Assembly: GCA_964504565.1 (NCBI GenBank)
Contig: CAZDEY010000002.1
Coordinates: forward strand, 1 to 64,000
Origin: Cesiribacter sp964504565
Lineage (GTDB): Bacteria > Bacteroidota > Bacteroidia > Cytophagales > Cyclobacteriaceae
Length of the DNA: 64,000 nucleotides
Direction: 5' to 3'
Below the pieces are notes generated by a model. The model made no database searches and was not told the DNA's origin. It saw nothing but the letters and a program-made list of their open reading frames with translations. Position 1 is the first letter of the stretch; each line of letters begins with the position of its first letter. Shown one piece after another: positions 25,926-34,607 of this stretch. The translations under genes were made by a program, and so were the position numbers.

Positions 25926-26369
25926 GTGGATTCGTTGAGTTACAAAACGGTTAGCCTTAATAAAGCCACCGCCGACAAACAGTGGATAGTAGTAGATGCT
26001 ACTGATCTGGTGCTTGGGCGTATGGCCAGCGAGGTTGCCAAAATGATCAGGGGCAAGCACAAGCCCGGTTATACCCCGCATATGGATTGCGGCGATAACA
26101 TAATTGTTGTAAATGCTGAGAAAATTAAGTTGACCGGCAAAAAAATGACGGACAAGGTATACGTACGCCATACGGGTTATCCGGGTGGTCAGCGTTTTTC
26201 TACTCCTACCGAGCTTATGGAGAAAAACCCGGCTCTTATAGTAGAAAAAGCTGTACGGGGTATGCTGCCGAAAAACCGTTTAGGCCGGGCTTTATTCCGC
26301 AATTTGCATGTGTACGTAGGTGGTGAGCACCCCCATACGGCGCAGCAACCAAAAGAAATTAAGCTATAA
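25926..26369 (+). CDS. rplM: 50S ribosomal protein L13
   Basis: The 147-residue protein is L13: WIVVDATDLVLGRMASEVAK near the N-terminus, then GDNIIVVNAEKIKLTGKK, YVRHTGYPGG and the C-terminal YVGGEHPHTAQQP. L13 is an early-binding protein of the large subunit and in E. coli represses its own operon by binding the leader mRNA. The start is GTG at 25926 with the MDSLSYKTVSL opening usual in this phylum. rpsI follows 8 bases later and rpsB after another 30, so rplM-rpsI-rpsB form one operon. Confidence 0.97.
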   Translation: MDSLSYKTVSLNKATADKQWIVVDATDLVLGRMASEVAKMIRGKHKPGYTPHMDCGDNIIVVNAEKIKLTGKKMTDKVYVRHTGYPGGQRFSTPTELMEKNPALIVEKAVRGMLPKNRLGRALFRNLHVYVGGEHPHTAQQPKEIKL

Positions 26370-26377
26370 GTATCGCT

Positions 26378-26764
26378 ATGGACGTAATTAACACCATTGG
26401 CCGTCGCAAAACTTCAGTTGCCCGTCTGTACATGCAGAGCGGTAACGGCAAGTTTACTATTAATAACCGCGACTTGGCTACTTATTTTCCGGTTGGAATT
26501 CTTCAAACTATAGTAAAGCAGCCTTTGGCAATTGCTGAAGCTGACGGCAACTACGACATTACCGTTAATGTAGACGGTGGTGGCATCAAAGGCCAAGCCG
26601 AAGCTATTCGCCTGGCTATTGCCCGTGCTTTAGTAGAAGTGGATGCGGAGAACCGCCCACCGCTTAAAAAAGAAGGATTTTTAACTCGTGACCCTCGCAT
26701 GGTTGAGCGTAAGAAGTATGGCCGTCGTAAAGCACGTCGTCGCTTCCAGTTCAGCAAGCGTTAA
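26378..26764 (+). CDS. rpsI: 30S ribosomal protein S9
   Basis: The 128-residue protein is S9. It begins INTIGRRKTSVARLYMQSG, has a central QPLAIAEADGNYDITVNVDGGG and ends in the basic tail KYGRRKARRRFQFSKR that reaches into the ribosomal P site to touch tRNA. It is the standard length. The rplM-rpsI pairing is one of the most conserved in bacteria. It lies 8 bases after rplM and 30 before rpsB, and shares their promoter. It acts as part of the small subunit head. Confidence 0.97.
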   Translation: MDVINTIGRRKTSVARLYMQSGNGKFTINNRDLATYFPVGILQTIVKQPLAIAEADGNYDITVNVDGGGIKGQAEAIRLAIARALVEVDAENRPPLKKEGFLTRDPRMVERKKYGRRKARRRFQFSKR

Positions 26765-26794
26765 TCAAAATTTATACTTTCTCATTTATTTATA

Positions 26795-27640
26795 ATGGCT
26801 GAAATCACTTATAAAGACTTACTGGATGCTGGTGTTCACTTTGGACACTTAACGAGAAAGTGGGACCCTAAAATGGCGCCGTACATCTTCATGGAGAAGA
26901 ACGGTATCCATATTATAGACCTGAACAAAACTTTAGCCGCTCTCGAAGAAGCATCCGACGCGGTAAAGCAAATCGTTCGCTCTGGCAAAAAAATAATGTT
27001 TGTTGCCACCAAAAAACAAGCGCAGGATATTGTAAAGGAAGAGGCTGATCGCCTTAAAATGCCTTTCGTTACCGAGCGTTGGTTAGGTGGTATGCTTACT
27101 AACTTTGCTACCATTCGCAAGTCCTTGAAAAAAATGTCGAACATCGACAAAATGATGAAGGACGAAAATACCTACAAAAACCTGGCGAAGCGTGAGCGCC
27201 TTATGCTTACCCGCGAGCGGGAAAAACTAGAAAGAGTACTTGGTGGTATTGGTGACCAGTCTCGCCTGCCGGCCGCTCTATTTGTAGTGGATATTAAGCG
27301 TGAACACATTGCTATTAAAGAAGCAAAGAAGCTTAACATTCCGGTATTTGCGTTGGTGGATACGAACTCTGACCCAACCCAGGTTGAGTACCCAATTCCG
27401 GCGAACGACGATGCGTTCAAATCAATCCGTTTATTAGTTCAAACCTTTGGTAAGGCTATTGAAGAAGGATTGCAAGAGCGCAAAAAAGATAAGGATGATG
27501 CCAAGTTAAAAGAGGAAGAAGCTGCCAAGCGCGCAGTTGACGAAGGCAAAGAAGCTAAAGCCAAGTCGGCAGACGCTAAGTTGGCTGACAAAAAAGAAAA
27601 AGCCACCGCTGATTCTTCAGAAACAACAACCGAATCTTAA
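26795..27640 (+). CDS. rpsB: 30S ribosomal protein S2
   Basis: The 281-residue protein is S2, with YKDLLDAGVHFGHLTRKWDPK, PYIFMEKNGIHIIDL, FVATKKQAQDIVKEEA, ERWLGGMLTNF and FALVDTNSDPTQVEYPIPAND. A charged C-terminal tail of about 50 residues, rich in Lys, Glu, Ala and Asp, extends beyond the E. coli length; such tails are common in Bacteroidota S2. S2 binds the back of the small subunit with S1 in other phyla. tsf follows, but a strong terminator at 27663-27701 lies between them, so only part of the transcript would continue. Confidence 0.96.
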   Translation: MAEITYKDLLDAGVHFGHLTRKWDPKMAPYIFMEKNGIHIIDLNKTLAALEEASDAVKQIVRSGKKIMFVATKKQAQDIVKEEADRLKMPFVTERWLGGMLTNFATIRKSLKKMSNIDKMMKDENTYKNLAKRERLMLTREREKLERVLGGIGDQSRLPAALFVVDIKREHIAIKEAKKLNIPVFALVDTNSDPTQVEYPIPANDDAFKSIRLLVQTFGKAIEEGLQERKKDKDDAKLKEEEAAKRAVDEGKEAKAKSADAKLADKKEKATADSSETTTES

Positions 27641-27662
27641 TCCATAGCGATTTACTTACTAC

Positions 27663-27701
27663 AAAAATTGAACACCCGACTCGTTAAGGTGTTCAATTTT
27701 T
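27663..27701 (+). terminator. terminator between rpsB and tsf
   Basis: A 14-base stem (27663-27676 with 27688-27701), GC-rich at its top (GAACACC with GGTGTTC), ends in T5. Its position inside the usual rpsB-tsf pair suggests partial termination that sets the S2:EF-Ts ratio. Confidence 0.82.
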
Positions 27702-27750
27702 GTTTCAGACTAAAACCCAAATACTTTTAACTTTTAAATAGCGTATTGCA

Positions 27751-28581
27751 ATGGCAATTTCAGCAAAAGAAGTAAACAAACTACGCCAGATGACCGGCGC
27801 CGGCATGATGGACTGTAAAAAAGCCCTTACCGAAGCCGACGGTGATTTCGATAAAGCAATTGATATCCTTCGTAAGAAGGGCCAGAAGGTTTCGGCCAGC
27901 CGGGCCGACCGCGAAACCTCTGAAGGTTACGTATTTACTTCTACTAATAGCGATAGCACCGAAGGTGTAGTAGTGGCACTAGGTTGCGAAACCGACTTCG
28001 TAGCTAAGAACGGCGATTTTCAGGAACTGGGTAACGAAATTTTAAAAATTGCGGTAAGCGAAAACCCATCTGATAAGGAAGCACTTGCCGGCCTTAAAAC
28101 TTCTGAGGGCCGTACAGTTAGTGAGCGCATTACCGAGTTAGTTGGTAAAATAGGCGAGAAAATTGAAATTCTGGCATACGAGCGTATCAGTGGCGATAAA
28201 GTAGTTGACTATATTCACTCTAACGGTAAATTAGGGGTGTTAGTAGCGCTTAAAAATGTTGGTGGCGAAGCCGAAGAAGCCGGCCGTGACATTGCTATGC
28301 AAATTGCTGCCATGAACCCTCAGTCAGTAGACCGTAGTGGCGTAGATTCAGCCGTTATTGAGCGCGAGCTGGAGGTTGCCAAAGATCAGATCCGCAACGA
28401 AGGTAAGCCGGAAGAAATGGTTGATAAAATTGCCCAGGGTAAGCTAAATAAGTTTTACAAAGAAAATACTTTGCTTGAGCAGGCTTACGTAAAGGATGGG
28501 AGTATGTCGGTTGAAAAATACCTTGACAGTGTAAACAAAGGAATGACCGTAAGCGCATTTAAGCGCGTGCAAATTGGTTAA
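27751..28581 (+). CDS. tsf: elongation factor Ts
   Basis: The 276-residue protein is EF-Ts. The N-terminal UBA-like domain has KLRQMTGAGMMDCKKAL, and the EF-Tu-contacting TDFVAKN motif is at about 78-84. The C-terminal module is near KDGSMSVEKYL. It exchanges GDP for GTP on EF-Tu. The length matches one core and one C-terminal module and there is nothing unusual. It follows rpsB after a terminator, and its own terminator is at 28612-28640. It is cytoplasmic and needed for elongation. Confidence 0.97.
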   Translation: MAISAKEVNKLRQMTGAGMMDCKKALTEADGDFDKAIDILRKKGQKVSASRADRETSEGYVFTSTNSDSTEGVVVALGCETDFVAKNGDFQELGNEILKIAVSENPSDKEALAGLKTSEGRTVSERITELVGKIGEKIEILAYERISGDKVVDYIHSNGKLGVLVALKNVGGEAEEAGRDIAMQIAAMNPQSVDRSGVDSAVIERELEVAKDQIRNEGKPEEMVDKIAQGKLNKFYKENTLLEQAYVKDGSMSVEKYLDSVNKGMTVSAFKRVQIG

Positions 28582-28611
28582 TCACATCTTACACGACTTG
28601 CAAATTATACT

Positions 28612-28640
28612 AAAAATCCCAGCTTAGGCTGGGATTTTTT
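28612..28640 (+). terminator. terminator of tsf
   Basis: A perfect stem (AAAAATCCCAGC with GCTGGGATTTTT) around TTAG ends in T6, about 30 bases past the tsf stop. Confidence 0.92.
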
Positions 28641-28707
28641 ATTAGAAACAAACAATTTTTTATACCCACCGTTTAGCTATACATTATCAACCAAATTTTT
28701 TTACACT

Positions 28708-28878
28708 ATGATTAAGTGGATCGTAATTTTTTTAGTTGTGGCTCTGATTGCCGCAGTGCTAGGTTTTGGCGGTATTGCTGAAGGTGCCGCCGACATTGCT
28801 AAGATTTTATTCTACATCTTTTTAGTGCTGCTGGTAGTGTCCTTGATTCTTCACTTAGTAAGAGGCAGAGGATTGTAA
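28708..28878 (+). CDS. DUF1328 small membrane protein
   Basis: A 56-residue frame from ATG 28708 to TAA 28876-28878, too short for usual ORF cut-offs. It has two hydrophobic helices (about 4-21 and 31-50) around GFGGIAEGAADIAKILF and ends in RGRGL, which is the pattern of the DUF1328/YtjA family of tiny inner-membrane proteins. The family is widespread and of unknown function; in several bacteria it is linked to stress expression, but I cannot support that here. A clean terminator follows at 28908-28935, so it is probably a single-gene unit. Confidence 0.85.
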   Translation: MIKWIVIFLVVALIAAVLGFGGIAEGAADIAKILFYIFLVLLVVSLILHLVRGRGL

Positions 28879-28907
28879 TTTCTTCTTAACCTCATTATAG
28901 AGTTTAT

Positions 28908-28935
28908 AAAGCGTAGCCACTGGCTGCGCTTTTTT
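28908..28935 (+). terminator. terminator of the DUF1328 gene
   Basis: The stem AAAGCGTAGCCA with TGGCTGCGCTTT (one G-T pair) and a tiny loop is followed by T6, 30 bases past the stop codon. Confidence 0.88.
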
Positions 28936-29004
28936 GGTTTACAGTAGGCTTAAAACACTAAGAATTCTAGACAGTTAGCAAACTATAAACCAAACGAAGA
29001 TGAT

Positions 29005-29322
29005 ATGAATAGTACTTATAAAACTTGTATTGAGGCCTGCCAAGCCTGCTTAGTAGATTGCCAGAACTGTTTATCTGAAATGGCTACTCAAAAAAGTAAA
29101 AATGATTGCCCGAGATGCTGCATGGAATGTATTGACGCGTGCTATATAGCTATTAAAATGATGGCGGCTGATAGCAAATATGCCGCTCAGTACTGCAAGT
29201 TATGTGCGGAGATTTGCGAATGGTGTGCCAGCCAATGTGCCGAACATCAGGATGACCACTGTAAAAAATGTGCCGAAAGTTGCCGCCGCTGCGCCGAAGA
29301 GTGCCGTAAAATGGCTGCCTAA
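29005..29322 (+). CDS. cysteine-rich four-helix copper-storage-like protein (Csp)
   Basis: The 105-residue protein contains 20 cysteines, mostly in CxxC/CxxxC spacing along predicted helices (Cys 8, 12, 15, 19, 22; 35, 38, 39, 42, 46; 64, 67, 71, 74, 78; 86, 89, 93, 96, 100). This is the Csp family: four-helix bundles whose cores are lined with cysteines that store Cu(I). No signal peptide is present, so it resembles the cytosolic Csp3 type. It is a single-gene unit ending at a shared terminator with pepP. No copper regulator or exporter lies nearby in the window. Copper binding is inferred from the family. Confidence 0.85.
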   Translation: MNSTYKTCIEACQACLVDCQNCLSEMATQKSKNDCPRCCMECIDACYIAIKMMAADSKYAAQYCKLCAEICEWCASQCAEHQDDHCKKCAESCRRCAEECRKMAA

Positions 29323-29326
29323 AAAT

Positions 29327-29359
29327 AAAACAGGCCGGATCAACTGTCCGGCCTGTTTT
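29327..29359. terminator. bidirectional terminator, Csp / pepP
   Basis: A 13-bp perfect stem (29327-29339 with 29347-29359) flanked by A4 and T4 lies between two convergent genes. Confidence 0.92.
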
Positions 29360-29361
29360 GT

Positions 29362-30651
29362 TTATGAATTCATTATATCTTCTATTTCCTCTATTTCTAT
29401 AGGAATATTTCTCATTAAATCGTGTATTCCGTTTTCGGTTAGTACTACATCATTTTCTAAGCGGATGCCAAGGCCTTCTTCCAGAATATAAATACCGGGT
29501 TCTACGGTAAACACCATACCCGGCTCCATTTTGCGGTACCAGTTTCCATAATCGTGCACATCTAGGCCTATGTGGTGGCTGGTACCGTGCATAAAGTATT
29601 TTTTGTAGGCTGGCTTATCTGGGTCTTGGTTCTTAACATCAGTTTTGTCCAGCAAGCCTAAATTTAGTAGCTGCTCGGTCATTAATTCGCCCACCTGCTT
29701 ATGGTACTCCGGTATAGTATTGCCGGGGCGTAGTAGCTTCATAGCCTCGCGCTGCACATGCAGTACTGCCTTATAAACTGCCTTCTGTCTAGCGGTAAAG
29801 CGGCCATTAACCGGTATGGTGCGGCTAAGGTCGGCATTATAATTGGCGTAGCTGGCCCCAACATCCATCAGCAAAAGGTCGCCATCTTTGCATTGCTGGT
29901 TGTTCTCTACGTAATGCAATACGCAGGCATTGGCTCCGCTGGCAATAATTGGCGTATATCCAAAGCCATTACTCCGGTTGCGGATAAACTCGTGAATATA
30001 TTCGGCTTCAATTTCGTGTTCCCAAACGCCGGGCTTTACAAAGTTTAAAATTCTTCTGAACCCTTTTTCGGTAATATCGCAGGCGTGCTGTAACAGCTCA
30101 ATTTCAGTTTGGCTCTTAATTGCCCTAAGCTCATGCATTATTGGCGAAAGGCGCTGATAGCTATGTACTGGATAATGCTCCATGCACCACTTGGTAAAGC
30201 GCATCTCCCGGGTTTGGGTTAGCGAGCCGTTGCGCAGGTGCTCGTTAGAGTTTAGGTAAACGCGCTCGGCCTGAGTCATAAGCGAATTAAGCGTCTGCTC
30301 AAAGCTGCTCAACCACATTATTGTTGGCACCCCGCTGGTTTGGGTGGCTTCTTCTTTAGTGTACTTGTGGCCTTCCCAAATGGCTATATCCGGGTTGGTT
30401 TCGCGCAAAAAAAGTATTTCCCGCATCTTAGGGTCGGGGTGGTCGGGCGAAAGTACTAGTATGCTTTCCTCCTGATCGATGCCGCTTAGGTAAAAAATGT
30501 CGGTATGTTGTTTAAAGGGCATAGTGCCATCGGCACTGGTAGGCATTACATCATTAGAGTGCAGAACTACCAAGCTGTTGGCTGCCAGTCTACTGCGTAA
30601 ATTTTGGCGATTTTGTATAAACAGAGTAGGGTCAATAGGGTTATAACGCAT
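29362..30651 (-). CDS. pepP: Xaa-Pro aminopeptidase
   Basis: The 429-residue protein has an N-terminal AMP_N domain (about 1-150; FKQHTDIFYLSGIDQEES) and a C-terminal M24 pita-bread domain. Metal ligands are seen as MDVGASY (Asp), NADLSRTIP (Asp), HGTSHHIGLDVHD (His), TVEPGIYI (Glu) and IRLENDVV (Glu). It should remove N-terminal residues preceding proline, using two Mn ions in the cytoplasm. It is a full-length member with no signal peptide. It stands alone on its strand, ending at the bidirectional terminator shared with the Csp gene. Confidence 0.93.
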   Translation of the reverse strand: MRYNPIDPTLFIQNRQNLRSRLAANSLVVLHSNDVMPTSADGTMPFKQHTDIFYLSGIDQEESILVLSPDHPDPKMREILFLRETNPDIAIWEGHKYTKEEATQTSGVPTIMWLSSFEQTLNSLMTQAERVYLNSNEHLRNGSLTQTREMRFTKWCMEHYPVHSYQRLSPIMHELRAIKSQTEIELLQHACDITEKGFRRILNFVKPGVWEHEIEAEYIHEFIRNRSNGFGYTPIIASGANACVLHYVENNQQCKDGDLLLMDVGASYANYNADLSRTIPVNGRFTARQKAVYKAVLHVQREAMKLLRPGNTIPEYHKQVGELMTEQLLNLGLLDKTDVKNQDPDKPAYKKYFMHGTSHHIGLDVHDYGNWYRKMEPGMVFTVEPGIYILEEGLGIRLENDVVLTENGIHDLMRNIPIEIEEIEDIMNS

Positions 30652-30795
30652 AACTAATCAAAATATAAAAATTCGGTGACCGATGTTTGAATAGGCAAAT
30701 TACAAATATTCTAAACAGAATGCAGAAATTCACCGTACACTTAGTGATTAAGTATTTTTTAATTACAACTTTCTTTTTAACCAAAACTATTTTTT

Positions 30796-31651
30796 ATGAA
30801 TAACCCAGTACGCGGGGCTGCCAATACAGCCCAAAGTGCCGCCCACTCTGCCCAAGCTCACGCTCCGGAATGGATTGAAACTTTTGCCCGAGTAGGTATA
30901 GCTGCTAAAGGTGCAGTATATGTATTAGTAGGGGTTTTAGCAGCTCTGGCAGTGTTTGGTCAAGGCGGCCAAACCGAAGGTAAGCGCGGAGCACTTGAAT
31001 TTCTGTTACAACAAAGCTATGGTAAAATACTGTTAGGCTTGGTGGTAGTAGGCTTATTATGTTACGTTGCCTGGAGGTTTATTCAAGCCTTTAAGAACCC
31101 GGAAAATAAAGATACCGCCCCCCGGGTAGGATTTTTTATTAGTGGTTTAANNNNNNNNNNTAACGTATTTAGCATTTGCCGTAAGCGGCGCCCGTATGGT
31201 ACTAGGCAGCGGCGGTAGTGGTGAAGGTGGTCGCCAAACGTTAGTAGCCAAGTTGCTGGAACAGCCGTTAGGCCAAGTAATAGTAGGCCTATTTGCAGCC
31301 GCAGTTATTGGTAAAGGTATTTACCAGTTTTACCGTGGCATAAGTGGCAAATTTAAAGAAGGCATTAAGGAAAGTAAAATGAGCAGCGAGGAGCAATCCG
31401 TGTTTATGCGCGCCGGTCGGGTAGGTTATTTAGCCAGAGGCGTAGTGCTAGGCATTATTGGTTATTTCTTAGCTAAAGCAGCCCTGCAGTCTAACGCTAG
31501 CCAGGCCGGAGGTACCGATAAGGCTTTCGATTTCCTTTCTTCTACCGGGGGGCCGTATTTACTGGCTGCAGTAGCTATAGGGTTAGCTTGCTACGGGGTA
31601 TTTATGTTCGTGAAGTCCCGTTATAGGTATATCCCTTCGGTTCACGTTTAG
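30796..31651 (+). CDS. DUF1206 membrane protein, interrupted by an assembly gap
   Basis: Two open pieces flank ten N at 31151-31160. The 5' piece (from ATG 30796) and the 3' piece lie in different frames. Both are the same kind of protein: pairs of membrane helices with ARVGIAAKGAVYVLVG- and AGRVGYLARGVVLGIIGY-like repeats, the DUF1206 module. About three such modules can be seen. The 3' piece reads through TYLAFAVSGARMVLG just after the N run, so the coding frame continues. The gene is one CDS if the real gap is a multiple of three. The N run splits the frame; nothing suggests a true pseudogene. Function unknown, inner membrane. Confidence 0.75.
31151..31160. other. assembly gap (10 N)
   Basis: Ten undetermined bases within the DUF1206 gene. 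Such runs are often of nominal size, so the true length is unknown. Confidence 0.98.
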
Positions 31652-31676
31652 ATGATTCGAACTTTATAAGAAAACT

Positions 31677-31707
31677 AAAAAAGTCCGGCAGATAACCGGA
31701 CTTTTTT
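31677..31707. terminator. bidirectional terminator, DUF1206 / glycosyltransferase
   Basis: A 12-base stem (31677-31688 with 31696-31707; AAAAAAGTCCGG with CCGGACTTTTTT) lies between convergent genes. Confidence 0.92.
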
Positions 31708-31736
31708 AGTTTATAGTGAACTGTTTGACGGAAAGC

Positions 31737-32861
31737 TTATACCACTTCTTTGTACACCTGCATAAGATCCTTCGCTAACTTTTCGTCTTCGAAGTTCATT
31801 GAATGGGCAACTCCGTCAATAGTCATTTTTGTGGCCATGGTTGGGTTATTATAAACCCTAAGTATAGCTTCAGCCAATTCTTCTGAGTCACTAGGGTTTA
31901 TATAGATTGAATTTGGTCCCCCGGCTTCGGCAAAGCAGGAGCCCAGGCTGGTTATAACCGGCACTTTACTAACCAAAGCCTCAAGAATAGGGATGCCGAA
32001 GCCTTCAAATACCGACGGATATACAAACATTGAACTCTGCTGGTACAACTTGGGTAAATCTTCAAACTGAACATTGTGCAAGAATATTACCCTTTCCTGA
32101 AGGTGGTTTTTCTTAATATATTCTTCCAGCACCTTTTTATAGGGCGTAGATTTACCAACAAGTACTAGTGGTAAGTCCATTTTACCCTTAATCTGGTTTA
32201 GAGCTTCTAATAATAAAAGCGCATTTTTACGGGTTTCTATCGTTCCCACATTTAATAAATAATCCGGAGGAAGCTGATACTTAGTAGCAATGCGCTGAAG
32301 GATGTAGCTATCGTATTCTTCCTTAAAAATTGGATGTACACCTTGGTATACAATTCTAATTTTATCTTCGGGAATTCCGAGAAACTCCACAATATCATTA
32401 GCGGTTTGCTGGCTAACGGCTACAATAAGATCGGCTTTACTGCAGGCGTATTTAGCCTTTTGCTTATTAACGCTTACATCAAGCAGGTTATATAAGTGAG
32501 GGTATCTTAAGAATAATAGGTCGTGAACGGTAACTACCCACTTGCTTCGGCCTGGTTTGCGTAGCAGCACTTCGGACTCCAGGCTATGGACAACTTCGGG
32601 CCTGAAGTTTTTTATAGATGCCGGTACAGAATATAAATTAGATAGCCTAGATAGTTTTAGACGGCTGGCAGAAGCTGAGGGCTGGGCCAGTTGTAGGGCC
32701 GGACACTGTTGAGTAATTTCAATAGCATTTGGCCGGGAGGAGTAGTATAGATACTGGTTTTGGGGAAAGTATTGGCATAACCCCCGAATAACGTTTGAAT
32801 CGTAACTGCTGTTGAAATTATACTTCTTTTTTAGACGGCTGGCTTTGAAACCAATTTTCAT
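31737..32861 (-). CDS. glycosyltransferase family 4
   Basis: From ATG 32861 the product is 374 residues. It has the GT-B fold of family 4: N-terminal KIGFKASRL and VHSLESEVLLR segments, NVGTIETRKN (nucleotide-sugar domain), and the C-terminal SVFEGFGIPILEAL with the E-x7-E motif. A longer frame up to 33053 would overlap the next gene and lacks conserved sequence, so this start is preferred. It probably transfers a sugar to a surface glycan or lipid-linked acceptor in the cytoplasm. Two GT2 genes lie upstream on the same strand, suggesting a small polysaccharide or glycan cluster. Confidence 0.88.
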   Translation of the reverse strand: MKIGFKASRLKKKYNFNSSYDSNVIRGLCQYFPQNQYLYYSSRPNAIEITQQCPALQLAQPSASASRLKLSRLSNLYSVPASIKNFRPEVVHSLESEVLLRKPGRSKWVVTVHDLLFLRYPHLYNLLDVSVNKQKAKYACSKADLIVAVSQQTANDIVEFLGIPEDKIRIVYQGVHPIFKEEYDSYILQRIATKYQLPPDYLLNVGTIETRKNALLLLEALNQIKGKMDLPLVLVGKSTPYKKVLEEYIKKNHLQERVIFLHNVQFEDLPKLYQQSSMFVYPSVFEGFGIPILEALVSKVPVITSLGSCFAEAGGPNSIYINPSDSEELAEAILRVYNNPTMATKMTIDGVAHSMNFEDEKLAKDLMQVYKEVV

Positions 32862-32959
32862 ATGAGAGACAGATAAAAAATATTCGAAACCAAAAAAAAT
32901 GGTGATACTAACGTTTTGGTAAAGCTTTAACCCTACTCGGTTAAAGAAGTTACTAAAGT

Positions 32960-33778
32960 TTAAAGGTGCTGGCTTAGACCTTGTACGGCAAAGTACTGGT
33001 CGTTGGCTATGTTTTGGTTCATTTTGGCAACATTTTCTTCCTGATCCGTCCACCCTTCTTTGTGGAATAAATGGTACTGAATGGCCAGGTTTCTTACGGA
33101 GCCTAATTTATAGCCTGCCCGTTCAAATCGCCATACCAAATCAATATCTTCCCCTACGGCCGGTTTGGTATAGGTTTCATCAAAACCGTTTATGGCTAAA
33201 ATAGCTTCTTTACTAAACGACATATTGCAACCTTTTAGTTGGTACATATTTCTTAATTGGGGTATAAAACCAAGTATGCCTTTCGGGTTGATGAAAAAGC
33301 CTTCTTCAATAAACTTAGCCCCGCGTTTTTTTAGTCGGATGAAATTTTTAAGTAGGTAGCTTTGAAACTTCTCCGTACCGTTGGGGTGGGTAAGTAGCCA
33401 CTCGCTGGAGGTTGCATCTAATTTTATGCGTTTGCCGGCTAATATAAGATTGGGCTGGGCTAGTTTTACGTGAAATTCTATAAAGCGGGGGTGCAATACG
33501 CAATCACCGTCAATAAAAATTAAATAATTAGTACTGGCTTTAGCAATTGCCCGGTTTAGGGCCCGGTTTTTCTGCCAACCCTTATCGGGCTGGGTAAGGT
33601 GAAGTATAGTACCTGGGTACTGGTAATTGCGCAAAAACTCAGCCACTTCCGGATGCTCAGCGTCTTCAGAAATTATAATTTCAAAATCTTGCTCGGTCTG
33701 CAGCTTGGCACTATCCAGAACGGCTTTAAGAAAGGGTATATTATTATAAACTGAAACGATCAGTGTAGCCTTACTCAT
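32960..33778 (-). CDS. glycosyltransferase family 2
   Basis: The 272-residue protein has the GT-A fold of family 2. The N-terminus is TLIVSVYNN, followed by the QDFEIIISEDA segment and the metal-binding DGDC motif in LIFIDGDCVLHPRF (about 90-103). A later GEDIDLVWRFERAGYKL motif holds the usual ED catalytic region. No membrane helices are seen, so it is cytoplasmic. It overlaps the upstream GT2 gene by 8 bases (33771-33778), a mark of translational coupling. Sugar and acceptor cannot be told from sequence. Confidence 0.9.
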   Translation of the reverse strand: MSKATLIVSVYNNIPFLKAVLDSAKLQTEQDFEIIISEDAEHPEVAEFLRNYQYPGTILHLTQPDKGWQKNRALNRAIAKASTNYLIFIDGDCVLHPRFIEFHVKLAQPNLILAGKRIKLDATSSEWLLTHPNGTEKFQSYLLKNFIRLKKRGAKFIEEGFFINPKGILGFIPQLRNMYQLKGCNMSFSKEAILAINGFDETYTKPAVGEDIDLVWRFERAGYKLGSVRNLAIQYHLFHKEGWTDQEENVAKMNQNIANDQYFAVQGLSQHL

Positions 33779-34607
33779 GCTTTGTTTTTTCTATACCGTT
33801 TTCAATCCAGGTTTTGCCCGAGCGTTTAACCTCCTTTCGGATGGCTACATTTTTATTGATGGATTCCTGGGTTTTGTAGGGTCGGTGGTGGTCCAGATGT
33901 ACGCTAATAGCACTGTAGCGTATTTGCTTAGATTTTAATCCGTTGTTAACCAGGCGTTCGCCGAATTCTCGGTCTTGGCCACCGTAGTGCATATCTTCGT
34001 TAAAGCCGTTAACCGCCAGCACGTCGGCCTTCCAGCCCGATGAATTTAGTCCGTTCCAACTGGCTTTGGTAGGGGTTACCGCATCCATAAAGCTGGTAAA
34101 GGTTTTATTCTGAATAAGCTTAGTAGTCTTAAAACTTCCGGGCAGCCCGTTTTTTAGCATCCAGCTACGGTCAAAAATACGCTGCGAAGTTATATCATCC
34201 TCGGTTATCTTTTTACTTAATTCCATAGGCAGCCTTACCGAACCGCCCGAAAGAAAATATCCTTTTTCAGCATGGTTTACATGCGTACTGATAAAATCGT
34301 TGCGCGGTATGCAGTCGCCGTCGGTAAATACCAAATATTCGCCAGTGCTGGCTACAATAGCTTTGTTTAGAATTCCGCATTTATCGTAGCCTTCGTCGGG
34401 GTGCCATACATGGTTTACCAAAAGTTGTCCTTCATCTATAAAGCGATCGACTACCTTCTTGGTTTCCGGCCCGGAGCCATCATCGGCAATAACTAGTTCA
34501 AAATCTTTATAAAGCTGTACAGTATAGCCGCTTAGTACCTTACGTAGCCATTCCGGCTCGTTGTAGGTACTAATAATTACCGAAACCTTAAGAGATTTAT
34601 TGCTCAT
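33771..34607 (-). CDS. glycosyltransferase family 2
   Basis: From ATG 34607 the product is 278 residues, starting MSNKSLKVSVIISTYNEPEW. It has the family 2 GT-A fold with FELVIADDGSG, the DxD motif DGDC in LVFTDGDCIPRNDF, and a later GGQDREFGERLVNNGLK region carrying the catalytic acid. An in-frame ATG 33 bases upstream is possible but unneeded. It is the first gene of three glycosyltransferases in the same direction and overlaps the next by 8 bases. It is related in layout to the second GT2 but not closely identical. Confidence 0.9.
   Translation of the reverse strand: MSNKSLKVSVIISTYNEPEWLRKVLSGYTVQLYKDFELVIADDGSGPETKKVVDRFIDEGQLLVNHVWHPDEGYDKCGILNKAIVASTGEYLVFTDGDCIPRNDFISTHVNHAEKGYFLSGGSVRLPMELSKKITEDDITSQRIFDRSWMLKNGLPGSFKTTKLIQNKTFTSFMDAVTPTKASWNGLNSSGWKADVLAVNGFNEDMHYGGQDREFGERLVNNGLKSKQIRYSAISVHLDHHRPYKTQESINKNVAIRKEVKRSGKTWIENGIEKTKHE

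Noticed and set aside
30796..31218. DUF1206 as a pseudogene or two genes
   Set aside because: The frame change coincides with the N run; both parts are the same family and continue a membrane helix, so a gap is the better explanation.
32862..33053. 64-codon N-terminal extension of the GT4 gene
   Set aside because: It overlaps the preceding glycosyltransferase gene and has no conserved features.
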